From: Acanthosepion esculentum
Taxonomy: Eukaryota; Mollusca; Cephalopoda; Sepiida; Sepiidae
Direction: 5' to 3'
Length of the DNA: 64,000 nucleotides
Assembly (NCBI GenBank): GCA_964036315.1
Contig: OZ038482.1
Location: 9,664,698-9,728,697, forward strand
Positions 35,570 to 45,949 of the stretch are shown piece by piece. Under the pieces are notes generated by a model, which did not search any database, was not told the DNA's origin, and worked only from the letters and a program-made list of their open reading frames with translations. Positions within the stretch are counted from its first letter, which is position 1. The number at the start of each line of letters is the position of its first letter. The translations under genes were made by a program, and so were the position numbers.

Positions 35570-36046
35570 TGTTATATAGGAATAAAGTGTCACTGCCGAC
35601 GCTTGAGTTTGGACATAGGTCGCCAGTGAGCAGACACAGGCGATCCCATTATTAAATTAAGTAGACCACGTGACCATAGAGGAAACGCATATATGGGAGG
35701 TCGAGTGACGTCTAATTGATCGCAATTCTATTCTATCCTCTATTACTATTCGGATCTGCATTTCTATTCTATCCTCTATTACTATACGGACAGCTGTTCT
35801 CTACTCTATTCACTATACTATTTCTCTATTCAGATCACTATATGAATTACTATTCGGGCGAGTATTATCGAGCAAGTACTATTTGTGCGAGTGTTATTCG
35901 AAGGCGTCTGACACGAGTATTGTTCAACGGCGTTACTATAGTTGTATCTGCGATTACAAAGTCTCTACTACAACGAGCATTACGAAAGTGACAACGAGTA
36001 TTCGTTGACATTGCAAAAGTGGCAACGAGTGTTCGTTGACATCACA
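35570..36046. mobile_element. Solo LTR-like block, copy of 8646-9117
   Basis: TGTTATATAGG... GTTGACATCACA, 477 bp, co-linear with the block beside the minus-strand Ty3-like gag. GTTTG stands directly before it (35565-35569) and again three bases after it (36050-36054), a possible 5-bp target duplication. No coding sequence on either side, hence solo LTR. Confidence 0.65.
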
Positions 36047-36099
36047 AAAGTTTGCATATGTAAATTTTGTTTGACACTGATTTTAGGAGCAATACCTCA

Positions 36100-36770
36100 A
36101 CAAAACGTCTATAAATCTTTCTTTTCCTTTTATGTGGCGATCATGGCTCTCCAATCCACCTATTCATTGTAGCTCTCAATAAGTTTCCTCCCTCCGCCAC
36201 CTCCGACAGACCACGTTCTGTTATCCACTTGCTTAAGCCCGCCAGGTATATCAAGCCTTGCTTTCCATTGTATCTCTTTCCCTCTACTCGACCCGCGAGT
36301 ATCAGATTCTACAGGCCTTCCTTCCTTATTACGTGTCCCAGAAACATTAGCTGCCTCTTCCTGATATTAAGTATAAGCCCCCTCTTTGTTTGCATCCTCT
36401 CTAAGACCTTATCGTTGCTCACACGCTCGGCCCATGATAACCATTCTTCTATAGAACCACATCTCTGTCGCCTCGAGTCTCTTCTTCATCTTTGAGGAAA
36501 TCGACCAACATTCGCTGCCGTAAAGGAGGACAGATGTCACATAGCAGCTCAGTACACTTTTCTTTGTTACCAAAGAAATCCTTGTGTCTCGCAATACTCT
36601 GCCCAGCTTTTGACATGCGTCCTTGGCCATCCCAATAAGTCTACGAATCTCTGAGTCGCACTTACCATCCTCTGTCAAAACACTTCCCAGATATTTGAAC
36701 TTCCGCACCTGCTTGATTTTAGTGTCCCCGACCTGCGAGGTTTTGTAATTTAGTTTTTGATTTTGGACAT
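36100..36770 (-). pseudogene. LINE family D reverse transcriptase C-terminus (RTE-like)
   Basis: Minus frame 36409-36708 reads MRKFKYLGSVLTEDGKCDSE, then LIGMAKDACQKLGRVLRDTR, SVLLYGSECWSIS and MWFYRRM. These are the hallmark blocks of the thumb/C-terminal region of RTE-like and related endonuclease-reverse transcriptases. A frameshift at about 36405 is followed by more C-terminal sequence (GRSSRGKEIQWKARLDIPGG) to about 36180. No catalytic palm remains. Confidence 0.88.
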
Positions 36771-36904
36771 TCTCTAATTTCTTTTTAGTGTCCGCAAAAA
36801 ATCTGAAATAGTAAATGTATTTGATTTTTTCTTATATTTTTATAATCAACATTTCATGTGACAGAATGTGTTCCACAATTAACTTTTAAAAAGTAATGAT
36901 TGTT

Positions 36905-37498
36905 CTATTTATTAATTACGGGCCACCATAGTTACAAAAAGAAACTATTCATTCTAGAGCTGTCAACACGGATTTGCCTCGTTATCCGTCAGGTCTGAGT
37001 GAGGTGAGGCATCAATGCTATAAAATACAATTTTTCTCTTTTAAATAAAAATTTGGTATTTTTTGATGTAGTTAAATCAAGTAAAGTTTAAAAATGAAAT
37101 ATTGATTTTTATTACGGGCCACCATAGTTACAAAAAGAAACTATTCATTCTAGAGCAGTCAACACGGAATTGCCTCGTTTTCCGTCAGGCCTAAGTGAGG
37201 TGAGGCATCAATGTTATGAAATACATTTTTTTCTCTTTTAAATAAAAATTTGGCATTTTTTTATGTAGTTAAATCAAGTAAAGATTAAAAATGAAATTTT
37301 TATTTTTATTACGGGCCACCATAGTTACAAAATGAAACTATTCATTCTAGAGCTGTCAACACGGATTTGCCTCGTTATCCGTCAGGCCTGACTGAGGTGA
37401 GGCATCAATGTTATAAAATACATTTTTTTCTCTTTTAAATAAAAATTTGTCAATTTTTTATTGTAGCTAAATCGAGTAAAGATTAAAAATGAAATATT
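36905..37498. repeat. 196-bp tandem triplication
   Basis: ACGGGCCACCATAGTTAC recurs at 36918, 37114 and 37311. Units contain AACTATTCATTCTAGAG, GAGGTGAGGCATCAATG and AAATCAAGTAAAG, and differ by a few percent. Non-coding. Confidence 0.95.
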
Positions 37499-37624
37499 TC
37501 CCATAAAATTGTCTTGATGTTACAGTTATATTTATTTTTAATTCAATTTTTATTTGTTTACAATGTCGACATTTAGCAGCCATTGGGGTTAAAGGGTAAA
37601 TTTTGAATTCGAAACCCTTTAATT

Positions 37625-38540
37625 TGTTTTAATCATTTCACCAGAAGGAAGGCGATAATGCCGCTAAGACGCAAGGTATTACTGCCAGGGGAAGAATATG
37701 AGATGATGTTTCTGAGGAGAAATAAAAATAAAATAACAATATTCAGGAAGACAGTAGATTGCATTTAAAATTTTGAAGAATGTAGTTGGCAGGTAAGAAA
37801 GAAACCGGAAGAGTTCAACAGGTGAGAAGTGCGAGAAAAATTACATAGGAGTAAAACTTGTGGTTACATCTAGCGAATTAAACAGTAAAATGATGAGACC
37901 TAATTGCCAATCTAGTAATACACTTAAATTCATACGGTCGTGGTTACCAAGAAGGAAAAGTCATTAGATCAATTGCCATGAACACATTTAAAGAAAAGCC
38001 ACAGGGAGACCACTTCACGGCGGCGGGAAAGTAACTGACGTCGTGATGCCAGGTCAGGACAGATAATATTACATACCCTTCCTTGGATTTTGTCGAGAAT
38101 CTTGAGATATATGACAGATATGGCAGCAATATTCAATGCCTGTACAGGTAGACTTATAAACGTGTAAAATGGATTCTAGCGAAAAGAATTGTCTGGCAAG
38201 ACACAGTGAACCGACTTTCCTAGCAACAGACCTAGCAAGTGATTCAATATAATAATTCCATATCATGTCAGTGCAAAACGTGAGACCGAGAAGGTGCAAT
38301 GATTTGCTCTCCTGGGGGTTAGCATCGACCATGCTGATGAAAAGCAAAAAGGTTTCTCTATGATGACTAGAAGGTAGCAGTTTTGTTTTGGAGGCAGTAA
38401 AATTTACAAGCCATTTCTTGCCTCAATTAACAATTGACTAGAGGTCATTTTCGAGAACAGCCTCCAATTTTTCTTTGTCGGAACTATCGGACTTATTATT
38501 AGGACAAGAGTAAAAAATTGTGTCATCAGCATAAATACCT
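37625..38540 (-). pseudogene. LINE family A reverse transcriptase, 3' half
   Basis: From right to left on minus: catalytic box YADD (38522-38533), DTIFYSCPNN, NFTASKTKL, LLGLTFCTDMIWNYYIE (about 38265-38320), VGSLCLARQFFSLESILHVY (about 38150-38210), CTGIEYCCHICHI. A stop-rich C-terminus then runs to the family tail at 37625. The copy breaks off at the YADD box where a family B fragment is inserted. The most complete copy of family A here. Confidence 0.88.
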
Positions 38541-38955
38541 TTTTTCTTTTTTTTATAAAGCAATTCACCCCAAGCAAGGCGGGAGTTCCACTGCCACGTA
38601 AGGGATTACAGAGGATTGAGAACAAGAGTAAAGAGGCGTGTTTGAGGAAAGGAAACAGAGAAGGACAGGGAACAAGATCAAGGTGTTGAGTGACATTACA
38701 CTTGAATATTTGAAGATTATAGCTATCGGGGAAGCAAGCAAGCGGAAGTGAGTTTCAGACGAGAAGTGCCAGAGAAGAAGCTGTTTGAGTAGAGACGAGA
38801 CGGTTACATTTAGTCGTTTCGACAGTGAAAGGGGGGGATCGAGATGCCAGCTTAGTAGCTCGCTTAAATTCATGCAGTGTGGGAACCAGCGAAAACAGCT
38901 AGTCGGAACAGCTACCGTGAAAATACTTGTAGAAGAGACAGAGGGAAGCCACAGC
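38541..38955 (-). mobile_element. LINE family B 3' end inserted in family A
   Basis: Plus begins with a T-rich run (poly(A) of the insert) and GCAATTCACCCCAAGCAAGG. The minus frame carries the end of the polymerase (about 38700-38930) and ILCNPLRGSGTPALLGV just before the tail. Both this and the host LINE point the same way. Confidence 0.75.
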
Positions 38956-39075
38956 ATTTCATTTGCTCGATCTCTTAGTCAAAGAATAGATTTCCTTACT
39001 CGTTTCCCTAATAATTCTAATCAACACGCTTCTCTACTCGATTTGTTAATTTGGGATTAATTTCGGGATTTTCTT
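38956..39075 (+). mobile_element. LINE endonuclease-linker fragment
   Basis: Plus frame SISFARSLSQRIDFLTRFPN then NQHASLLDLLIWD, resembling the end of the apurinic endonuclease domain of Jockey/CR1-type LINEs (TRIPD... LDL). Only about 40 codons, opposite in orientation to its left neighbour. Confidence 0.5.
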
Positions 39076-39466
39076 TGCGACGCCTCATTGAGTGAAATCT
39101 TAAATCTTTCCGTAGAAAGTTGTTCCACTGAAGTTTCTTTTTTTTTGTTGGGGAGGTGGACAGCATCGATGCTTTAGTGCCATTTCGGAAATACGAGATG
39201 AAGCGAAATTTGCTTCTTGGTTCACACATATCTGTTCAATCACTATAGCCTACAGGAATCATTTTTCTGGTTATACCAACGTGATAAATCTGAACATGAT
39301 GTTGCGGGTGGATGTATGCGCTTCCAAACTTGTTTCGAGCGTTAATAACGTCGGTGTTTGAAATTGGGAATGACACGCTGTCTCCTGAAATACCCATAAC
39401 AAACATGGCGCACTAGGGATGTGAGTCCACGTAAAGAATTGTAAAGAAACGACAAGAACCAATATA

Positions 39467-40257
39467 CACTATTTACATTATTCGGACTATTGTCCTCATC
39501 TTTGTTGCCATATTTATTACAACGTTTCGGTCCTTCAGTATCTGTCTATATTTCTGAGATGAGGTATTATGTACACTATTTACATTATTCGGACTATTGT
39601 CCTCATCTTTGTTGCCATATTTATTACAACGTTTCGGTCCTTCAGTATCTGTCTATATTTCTGAGATGAGGTATTATGTACACTATTTACATTATTCGGA
39701 CTATTGTCCTCATCTTTGTTGCCATATTTATTACAACGTTTCGGTCCTTCAGTATCTGTCTATATTTCTGAGATGAGGTATTATGTACACTATTTACATT
39801 ATTCGGACTATTGTCCTCATCTTTGTTGCCATATTTATTACAACGTTTCGGTCCTTCAGTATCTGTCTATATTTCTGAGATGAGGTATTATGTACACTAT
39901 TTACATTATTCGGACTATTGTCCTCATCTTTGTTGCCATATTTATTACAACGTTTCGGCCGTTGTACGCTCCTGCCTTCTTCAGGTGGATGGAATGTCGA
40001 ACTAAACCCTTTATTTCACTCACTGGGGTAGACTGTTCTAGTTCCAAGTGCCATGTTTAATGGATGTCAGTTATTAGTCATTTTCCTGTTAATTCCCCTC
40101 TCCGAGTTCTCCACTGCCTTAATCGGGTATTGAACTCGCACTCTTTGTTTCCTGTCACTGGACCAATTAACGCCTTTATTCACTGTGCTATGCGTCCTCA
40201 AGGAATAATAAACGAATAATGTAAATAGTGTACATAATACCTCATCTCAGAAATATA
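39467..40257 (-). mobile_element. SINE family S1 with 107-bp tail array and inverted 5' piece
   Basis: Flanked by a 16-bp duplication, GACAAGAACCAATATA (39451-39466 and 40258-40273). On minus: tRNA-like head (box A-like TAGCACAGTGAATAAAGG, box B-like GAGTTCAATACC; 40060-40195), body, then hammerhead-like core and tail. The tail part is repeated in tandem every 107 bp (39465, 39572, 39679, 39786, 39893). At the head side a 45-bp tail piece in the opposite orientation (40213-40257) completes a tails-outward arrangement. Confidence 0.85.
39950..39984 (-). ncRNA. Hammerhead-like core in SINE tail
   Basis: Minus strand: CTGAAGA, one A, GGCAG...CGGCC arms, then GAAACGTTG. The CUGANGA and GAAA boxes fit a hammerhead core, and a near-absent stem III (ACGU) fits the small Penelope-associated hammerheads. 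Against it: an extra A before stem II and only about two pairs in stem I. Activity is not shown. Confidence 0.3.
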
Positions 40258-40859
40258 GACAAGAACCAATATATATGTACAAACAAATGATAATGTATTA
40301 ACAACAAAGGTATGCAAGTGACAAAGACAATGGTGTGTGTAACAAATGATTGTGAAAACCGTTTTAGTTCAAAGTATGTGAAGTGAATGGATGTGCGTAC
40401 GTACGCGAGTGTGAGTATGTATTGTGCATGCGTTTCCCAAAGCGAAGCGCGTTCTGAGCGAGAGGTTACATGTTAGCGGATAAGTTAAGAAGAGAGCAAG
40501 AAAAAAATATAACCGAGTATTTATAGTCCAGAGAGCGTCCCCTAGGAGCAGTTTCGAAAATTAGGAGGAGGTAACCGACAATAAAGGAGCCTCTTTGTGA
40601 CCGCTCGTAGCAATTGCAAACATGACCTCAATGAAGCAAAGTCTTTGTTCGCTGATAGAATGATCACCGTATAGCTTCTCGTCAATTTCTCTTTCGTGTC
40701 TACTGGCAGCTCTGTAAATACGGTGAATTTACAAAGGTAAGCCTCTAATCTGCTTTTAATTAAGTTTGGATTGTTATCAACTTCTACTGATATAGCTGAA
40801 TGGTCTGTTCGTACATTTTCTTCCACTACTAATCTTGACTCATCTGGATAATCTATTAG

Positions 40860-41700
40860 TCTTCTAGATATTTTGGCGAAGTATTCGCAGCTCTAATCAA
40901 TTTGGAATTGGTTAAGCATCTCATTTCGCAAGGTCTTCTCAGAGACAAGCAATACACCTATCGTTTCTCAATGTTGATTGCCAATATGTTAACGACCATT
41001 GCTTTAGATAAGAATGGTGAAGCCCAGGCTGTTGCTTAGGATATCTCAAAGGCGTTTGACAGAGTTAGGCATGTTGGTCTTCTTCACAAGCTGAAATGTG
41101 ATGCTACTTCTGGATTCATTTTTGAATTAATTCCATCTTTTTTCATTAACTTGTGAAATGAAAGTTGCCTTGAACGGCCATTCTTCTAAATTTTTCTATA
41201 TAAACGCAATTTCCCCACCCCGGATTCTATCTTCAGACTCACTTTGTTTCTAATTTTTATTAATGACCATCCCGATGTCATCAGTTCTCGACTCATTATC
41301 TATGCCGATCTCACAAATGTTTACAGTTGTTTTAATCGTAAGTCTGAAAGGTTTGATAAAGTCAAACTGGAAACTGATCTTTAAAATGACCCTCAAACTG
41401 GAGCAATAAATGGATTCTTTATTTTAATCCATCTAAAACAAAAATGTTCTCTTTCAATCATTTCAGAAAAACATTTAACGTTCATCAATACGGCTGATGC
41501 TAACCTACAAAGAGTAACTCATTGAGCCTTTTTGGTTTTCCGTTTTCCGCTGATATTAATTGGAATAATTATATCGAGGGAATTCCTAAGTTTACTGCTA
41601 AGGATGTTGGTTCACTGTGTTTTACTAGACAATCTTTCTCACTCGAATTTGCGTTGTACCTTGATAAGGCTATTATCAGATCAATACTTTCATATGGGCG
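40860..41700 (+). pseudogene. LINE reverse transcriptase, broken (family A-like)
   Basis: LVKHLISQGLLRDKQYTYRF (about 40905-40965), ISKAFDRVRHVGLLHKLK (about 41040-41095), IYADLTNVYSC (41298-41330), FNPSKTKMFSFNHF (about 41420-41465) and VGSLCFTRQSFSLEFALYLD (41605-41665) follow the polymerase order. The catalytic YADD is YADL, so an essential Asp is lost (41301-41312). Stops and frameshifts throughout. Confidence 0.86.
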
Positions 41701-42170
41701 TCATGAATGGAGCCAAACCCGCCCAGAAACACCTAAACTGTCAGATGTATACAACCGCTTTCTAAGATCAATAATTAAAAAAATCGCTTCGAGCGAATGA
41801 AACCTGTAGGTCTCATTAAGGACTTTCCTTCTTCGAAACTCGCGGACTGTCGCTACAGAATCGAAAACAAAGAACTGTACCAAATAACAGAAACTACATC
41901 ATTTGAAGATTTTCAACAACAGCAAGAACTAAAATGGATAGCAAATGTAAGTCGAAGAAAATAATGACATAAGATATTAACATTCGACACTACTTCAAAC
42001 AAAAGGTTAGGAAGGAAACTCCCGTCAATACTGGAAAACGCGATAAGAGCCACTGATATTGAGAAACCTATTTTCCTGAAAAATTGATTTAAGAGAAAGA
42101 TTTTATAAATTTCAGCCGAACGTAACACTGGCTGCTCGCTCAGTGAATGATGAATGTTTCCTCATAAGAT
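41700..42170 (+). mobile_element. LINE family C 3' end
   Basis: Starts about CCTAAACTGTCAGATGTATA, passes CAAATAACAGAAACTACATC, AACTAAAATGGATAGCAAAT and CATTCGACACTACTTC, and ends at a degraded TTTCCTCATAAG. Also seen at 23570, 28325, 53560, 56990 and 59600. It is fused to the polymerase on its left, either as the natural C-terminus or as a chimera. Confidence 0.72.
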
Positions 42171-43279
42171 TAACGCCTAATATTTTACCATTGACATTAC
42201 AAATAGTTCTCAAATATGCATGCATGTTAAACCTTCAGGTAATCACCCGGTTATGAGGTAAAAATTAAGTTCATTTCTAGAGGGCCCTCTCACAGACGTG
42301 CTTCCAGGGTAACACTTTTCATGTTTTATTAAAAGGGTTAATCCAGTCGTCTGAGACGTCTCCAAAAGGGAAATGCCAAGGAAACTTCTACACTAAACAC
42401 CACCTTGTGCCATATTCTGCTTATCGTTCGGTTCATATTCCTCCCCGATCTTTTGAACAGGAGTAGAGATTTACCCCTTGTTTCCGGTTTAGGATTGGGT
42501 TTCCGGTTTCTTCTAAAGTCTACTCTATACTTCTAGCGTCTCCGCTTGAACTTTGATACTTCTAAAGTAAAGTTCAAATGTATACTTCTAACGTCTCAGA
42601 CTAAACTCTGAAATTTTATTCACTAATTAAATTTTGTCCTCTTTAAGTCTAGAATTAGCTGTTATCTTTCCTGCATCACCCCAAGAAGTTCACTTTTTGC
42701 CCTTTCTTCCGCTAATACAACACCACACAGCAACCCTCTACCTTGAGTGGCTCTTGGGTCTTGTATTGGGTGAACATTAATAAAAAAAAAATGGGCGTTT
42801 GGTTAAATCCCATCACACAAAGACCCTGCCAATTGGTACTTTTGCCTGTTTCACTCAGCAGGAATTGCAAGCTGCCAAATATAAACCACCGGCGTGCGAG
42901 CGACTCAGTCGACCATCCATAATTTATCTTCACCATAAACAAATCATACTTCAAAACGTACTAAACTTTCACAAAAAGGAAGGGGAAAATATTTATTGCC
43001 AAAGAATATGGGTTAGAAAGTTAAAAAAAAATAATTTATTCCTCTTAGCTGTCTATCCAGTGATAAAATAGTTCGTTCCTCTGAGAGTGACATAAAATCT
43101 TACCTAAAAAAAGTAATGAAAAAAAAAAAAAAACACGCAAAAAGATACAAAGCGCCTTCTTTCGTTTTCTAGACACACTCCTTGACACTCACATTGTATA
43201 AATATTTACCAAAATGTTTCTATGAAGATTTCATTGCTTACATAAACGGACTAAAGTCTGAACTTTGTAGAATTACACC
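42171..43279. other. No gene seen
   Basis: Contains short repeats of TACTTCTARMGTCT (42500-42600). Frames at 42712 and 42799 overlap on opposite strands and have no domain. Confidence 0.5.
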
Positions 43280-43720
43280 GTTTGCAAGAGACGCTAATTT
43301 CCAAGAGACCATTAAGATTAAGCATACCAAAATATAAAAGAATAAATGTACACACATTAGCTCACAAGAAGACCTATATACGGAGGACCGTAATTCCGAA
43401 GTTGAATTTCGTTCCGGGGCCGGCGTGTCTTAACCCTGAAACTTCCGATCGTTGTGGGATCTGTTATTTTTTTCAGCTCTTTTTTATGGTCATCCATATT
43501 TTTTTAAAATTATTTTTAAACTGACGTTACATTGTCAGTCATCAACTCATAATATACATCTATTTTATCATACATCGTCTATCTGCATGGCCAATGCGGT
43601 GCGTACTACGTAGGAACCCCTGACGAAGATGGAACTCCGAAAGGATTATTTCCAGCAGCGTTTTTTTATTTATTTTTATACTGTTTACTTTTCTTTCTAC
43701 CTAAGTCATCAACTATAATA
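43280..43720 (+). pseudogene. Penelope-like element C-terminus (GIY-YIG region), decayed
   Basis: Frame 43282-43524 gives RTVIPKLNFVPGPACLNP and DRCGICYFF, a Cys-rich lead-in like that of Penelope-like proteins. In another frame VYLHGQCGAYYVGTP (about 43578-43622) resembles the YIG half of the GIY-YIG endonuclease. CTGACGA... CGAAAGG follows (43620-43645), a weak hammerhead-like string. Frameshifted; the call rests on motif order. Confidence 0.5.
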
Positions 43721-44305
43721 ATCGACAGGGCCGATGCTTACTACCCCCGAACCGTGGGGGCCCCATAGCTACAGTAGCGCTTATTTTTTTAAATTGTAAT
43801 TTTCTTTCTGAACAATTCTTTTCAATCAATTTATGCATTTAATTAGCTATGAATTATATTAGAGGAAACATTTGTACATTTTTTTAATTTTTTTTTTGGT
43901 GCAAATGCATGACAGAACCAAGTGAAAGAGACACTAGTATGAGACGCTAACTAAATCCATATAGCAATGTAAACAGAAATAGCGGATTATCTCATTTGTC
44001 AAACGTTTACGGAAAAGTTCTACCCCTAGCCTACCACTACCCTAAAACCCCTAATTGACCCTAATCTTTCTGTCAAACGATCAGTAAAATAATAAATACA
44101 TCAAGTCCTGTCATACATTAGTACCATTTTTTCTTTTAAAGAAAATTCAGTTTATCGGGGCTGTTTTTTTCATGTGTTGTGTTGGGATGTTTGTAAAATT
44201 TTATTTTTTCAGCGGAGATGCGTGTGTAGCGGACCGTGGGGGTGAAGATGTGAAGTGATATCAGAAGGTTAACATTTCCTGCTGGCCGGTCCAGCTACAT
44301 GAGAA
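43721..44305. other. No gene; upstream part of LTR-like copy 5 from about 44210
   Basis: 44040-44085 holds CCCTAAAACCCCTAATTGAC-like sequence. From 44210 the sequence resembles 22900-22988. Confidence 0.45.
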
Positions 44306-44667
44306 TGTCGGACATTAATGAAGTCCAAAGAAAAACAAACAAGACCGATATACATGGGTAAATAAATATATATTAATACACAAAGACATGAAAAGTTACA
44401 TAGTGTTTGTATGGAGAAATTATGTGTGTGTGTTGTAAGTGTTCGTACGTACGTGTATTGTTCTTAGTGCGTTCCCGCTGTATCTGTGAGAGGTCACATA
44501 TTGGCCTGAGTGAAAAAAAGAGATTTTATCTCGCCTCCGCGCGAGGTGGCGGCCCAAGGCCTGAGTCGAAAAAGAGAGAAAGGCGAAGGGTCAGCCAGTA
44601 TTTATAGCCAGGGGATGGAGACCCCTGTTGAAGGATTAAGGAAATCGAGGAGGAGCTAACTCCGACA
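44306..44667 (+). mobile_element. LTR-like element (family L), copy 5
   Basis: TGTCGGACATTAATGAAGTCC at the start, GAGGAGCTAACTCCGACA at the end: 7-bp inverted TGTCGGA/TCCGACA termini. AGTATTTATAGCC lies about 60 bp before the end. The cleanest copy of the family. No matching 4-6 bp flanks, consistent with a single LTR still joined to internal sequence on the left. Confidence 0.65.
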
Positions 44668-45949
44668 CGTGGCAATTAATCTTTATGGAAATGTAAAACG
44701 TTTTGAGGTAGACATCGTGAAGAGAGTATGATTCTCTGCCACGTGGACAAAGTACAGTCTTTTGCACAATGACGTTCTGGATTTGTGAGTAAAACAATCT
44801 TTTTATACTCTGTTCTTTATCTTTTGTTTTTCAACGTCTGAGACAATGAATGTAACATATTTCTAAACTTTGTTCTCTGTATAAAATAAAATATTAATGT
44901 TCTTCTGACTTTTCCCTAGCCGTTATTTATTTATTTATTTTTTTAATGCTTGGGTAAATATATGTACCCACGACAGGTACTAATAAGGTCGCCCATAATA
45001 TTGTTTGGTGCCTCCGTTTCCCGACAAATGTTTAAAAAAAAAACTAATTATGGCGAGAGTTGCTCATAGTTAGATGAGGTAACTTAAGGTTACAGGAAAT
45101 ATAATATCTGAATGCAACTCCTTGTTAAACTAAAGAACAAGAAAAATAAATATAACACTTGAAAATTATATTGTTCTGGTTTCAACGACTATAACTAAAA
45201 AAAAAAGAAGATATTTACAGAATCAATACGAGAAGATTTTAAATTCAACAATAACATTTGTAACATTTAATGGAAGAGTATTTATAAATAAAGTCTCAAG
45301 CAAAAGTAATGTGCCAGAGAAGAACAAGAGAAAATTATTGAGAAACATACAATCAAACATTTTAGTAAAAACTTTCTTTGAAAGTCATGTAACAATTGCT
45401 TTTAAAAGACAAAAATTGGAACAGTGAACAAAATTCCAATACAATTCCTGAGTGGGAAGAATGGAAGTTTTGTTCAAAGAACAATCACATATTTAAAGTT
45501 CAAAGTTATAAGTGCATAAGGCATTTTTATCTTCTTTATCATGTATCATTTTTAACCGAAAACGTTAAACTTTTGTGTGCGCAGTGAATGTGCAAAAAGA
45601 TCTTATATAATCAGCGAAAGGTGGTGTCTCGAAACATGAATTCTCTCTTTGACAATCAAAAACAAAAAGTGACGTTTTCAATGAGAACTTATGGAATGTG
45701 CGCGCTGATGTAGTTACAGACAAAACGGCTCCTGTGGCATTTAGTCGGTACTAATAAAATTCTGTACTCTTATTAAAAATTCAAATAGGTGGTGCGAATC
45801 AGTTACACAATCTACGAACTCGAAACTTGAGAAAAATCTAACTTAACGTGAGTTTTTATTGGTAAGAAAAATTGAAAACTGTTGCTGAAAGAGTTGAAAG
45901 CATAATTTACAAAACATGTTTCGTTTATCGGTTTATGCATTTGGAATTA
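44668..45949. other. No gene seen
   Basis: AT-rich, no domain-bearing frame. Confidence 0.5.

Larger units (their letters stand above)
39419..40580 (+). mobile_element. LTR-like element (family L), copy 4, split by a SINE insertion
   Basis: The left part TGTGAGTCCACGTAAAGAA to 39466 and right part from 40258 (ATATGTACAAAC... GTATTTATAGTCC... GAGGTAACCGACA) join into one family L copy when the SINE block 39467-40257 is removed. Confidence 0.6.

Noticed and set aside
44040..44085. Interstitial telomere repeat
   Set aside because: CCCTAA occurs only twice amid irregular sequence; no run of the 6-mer.
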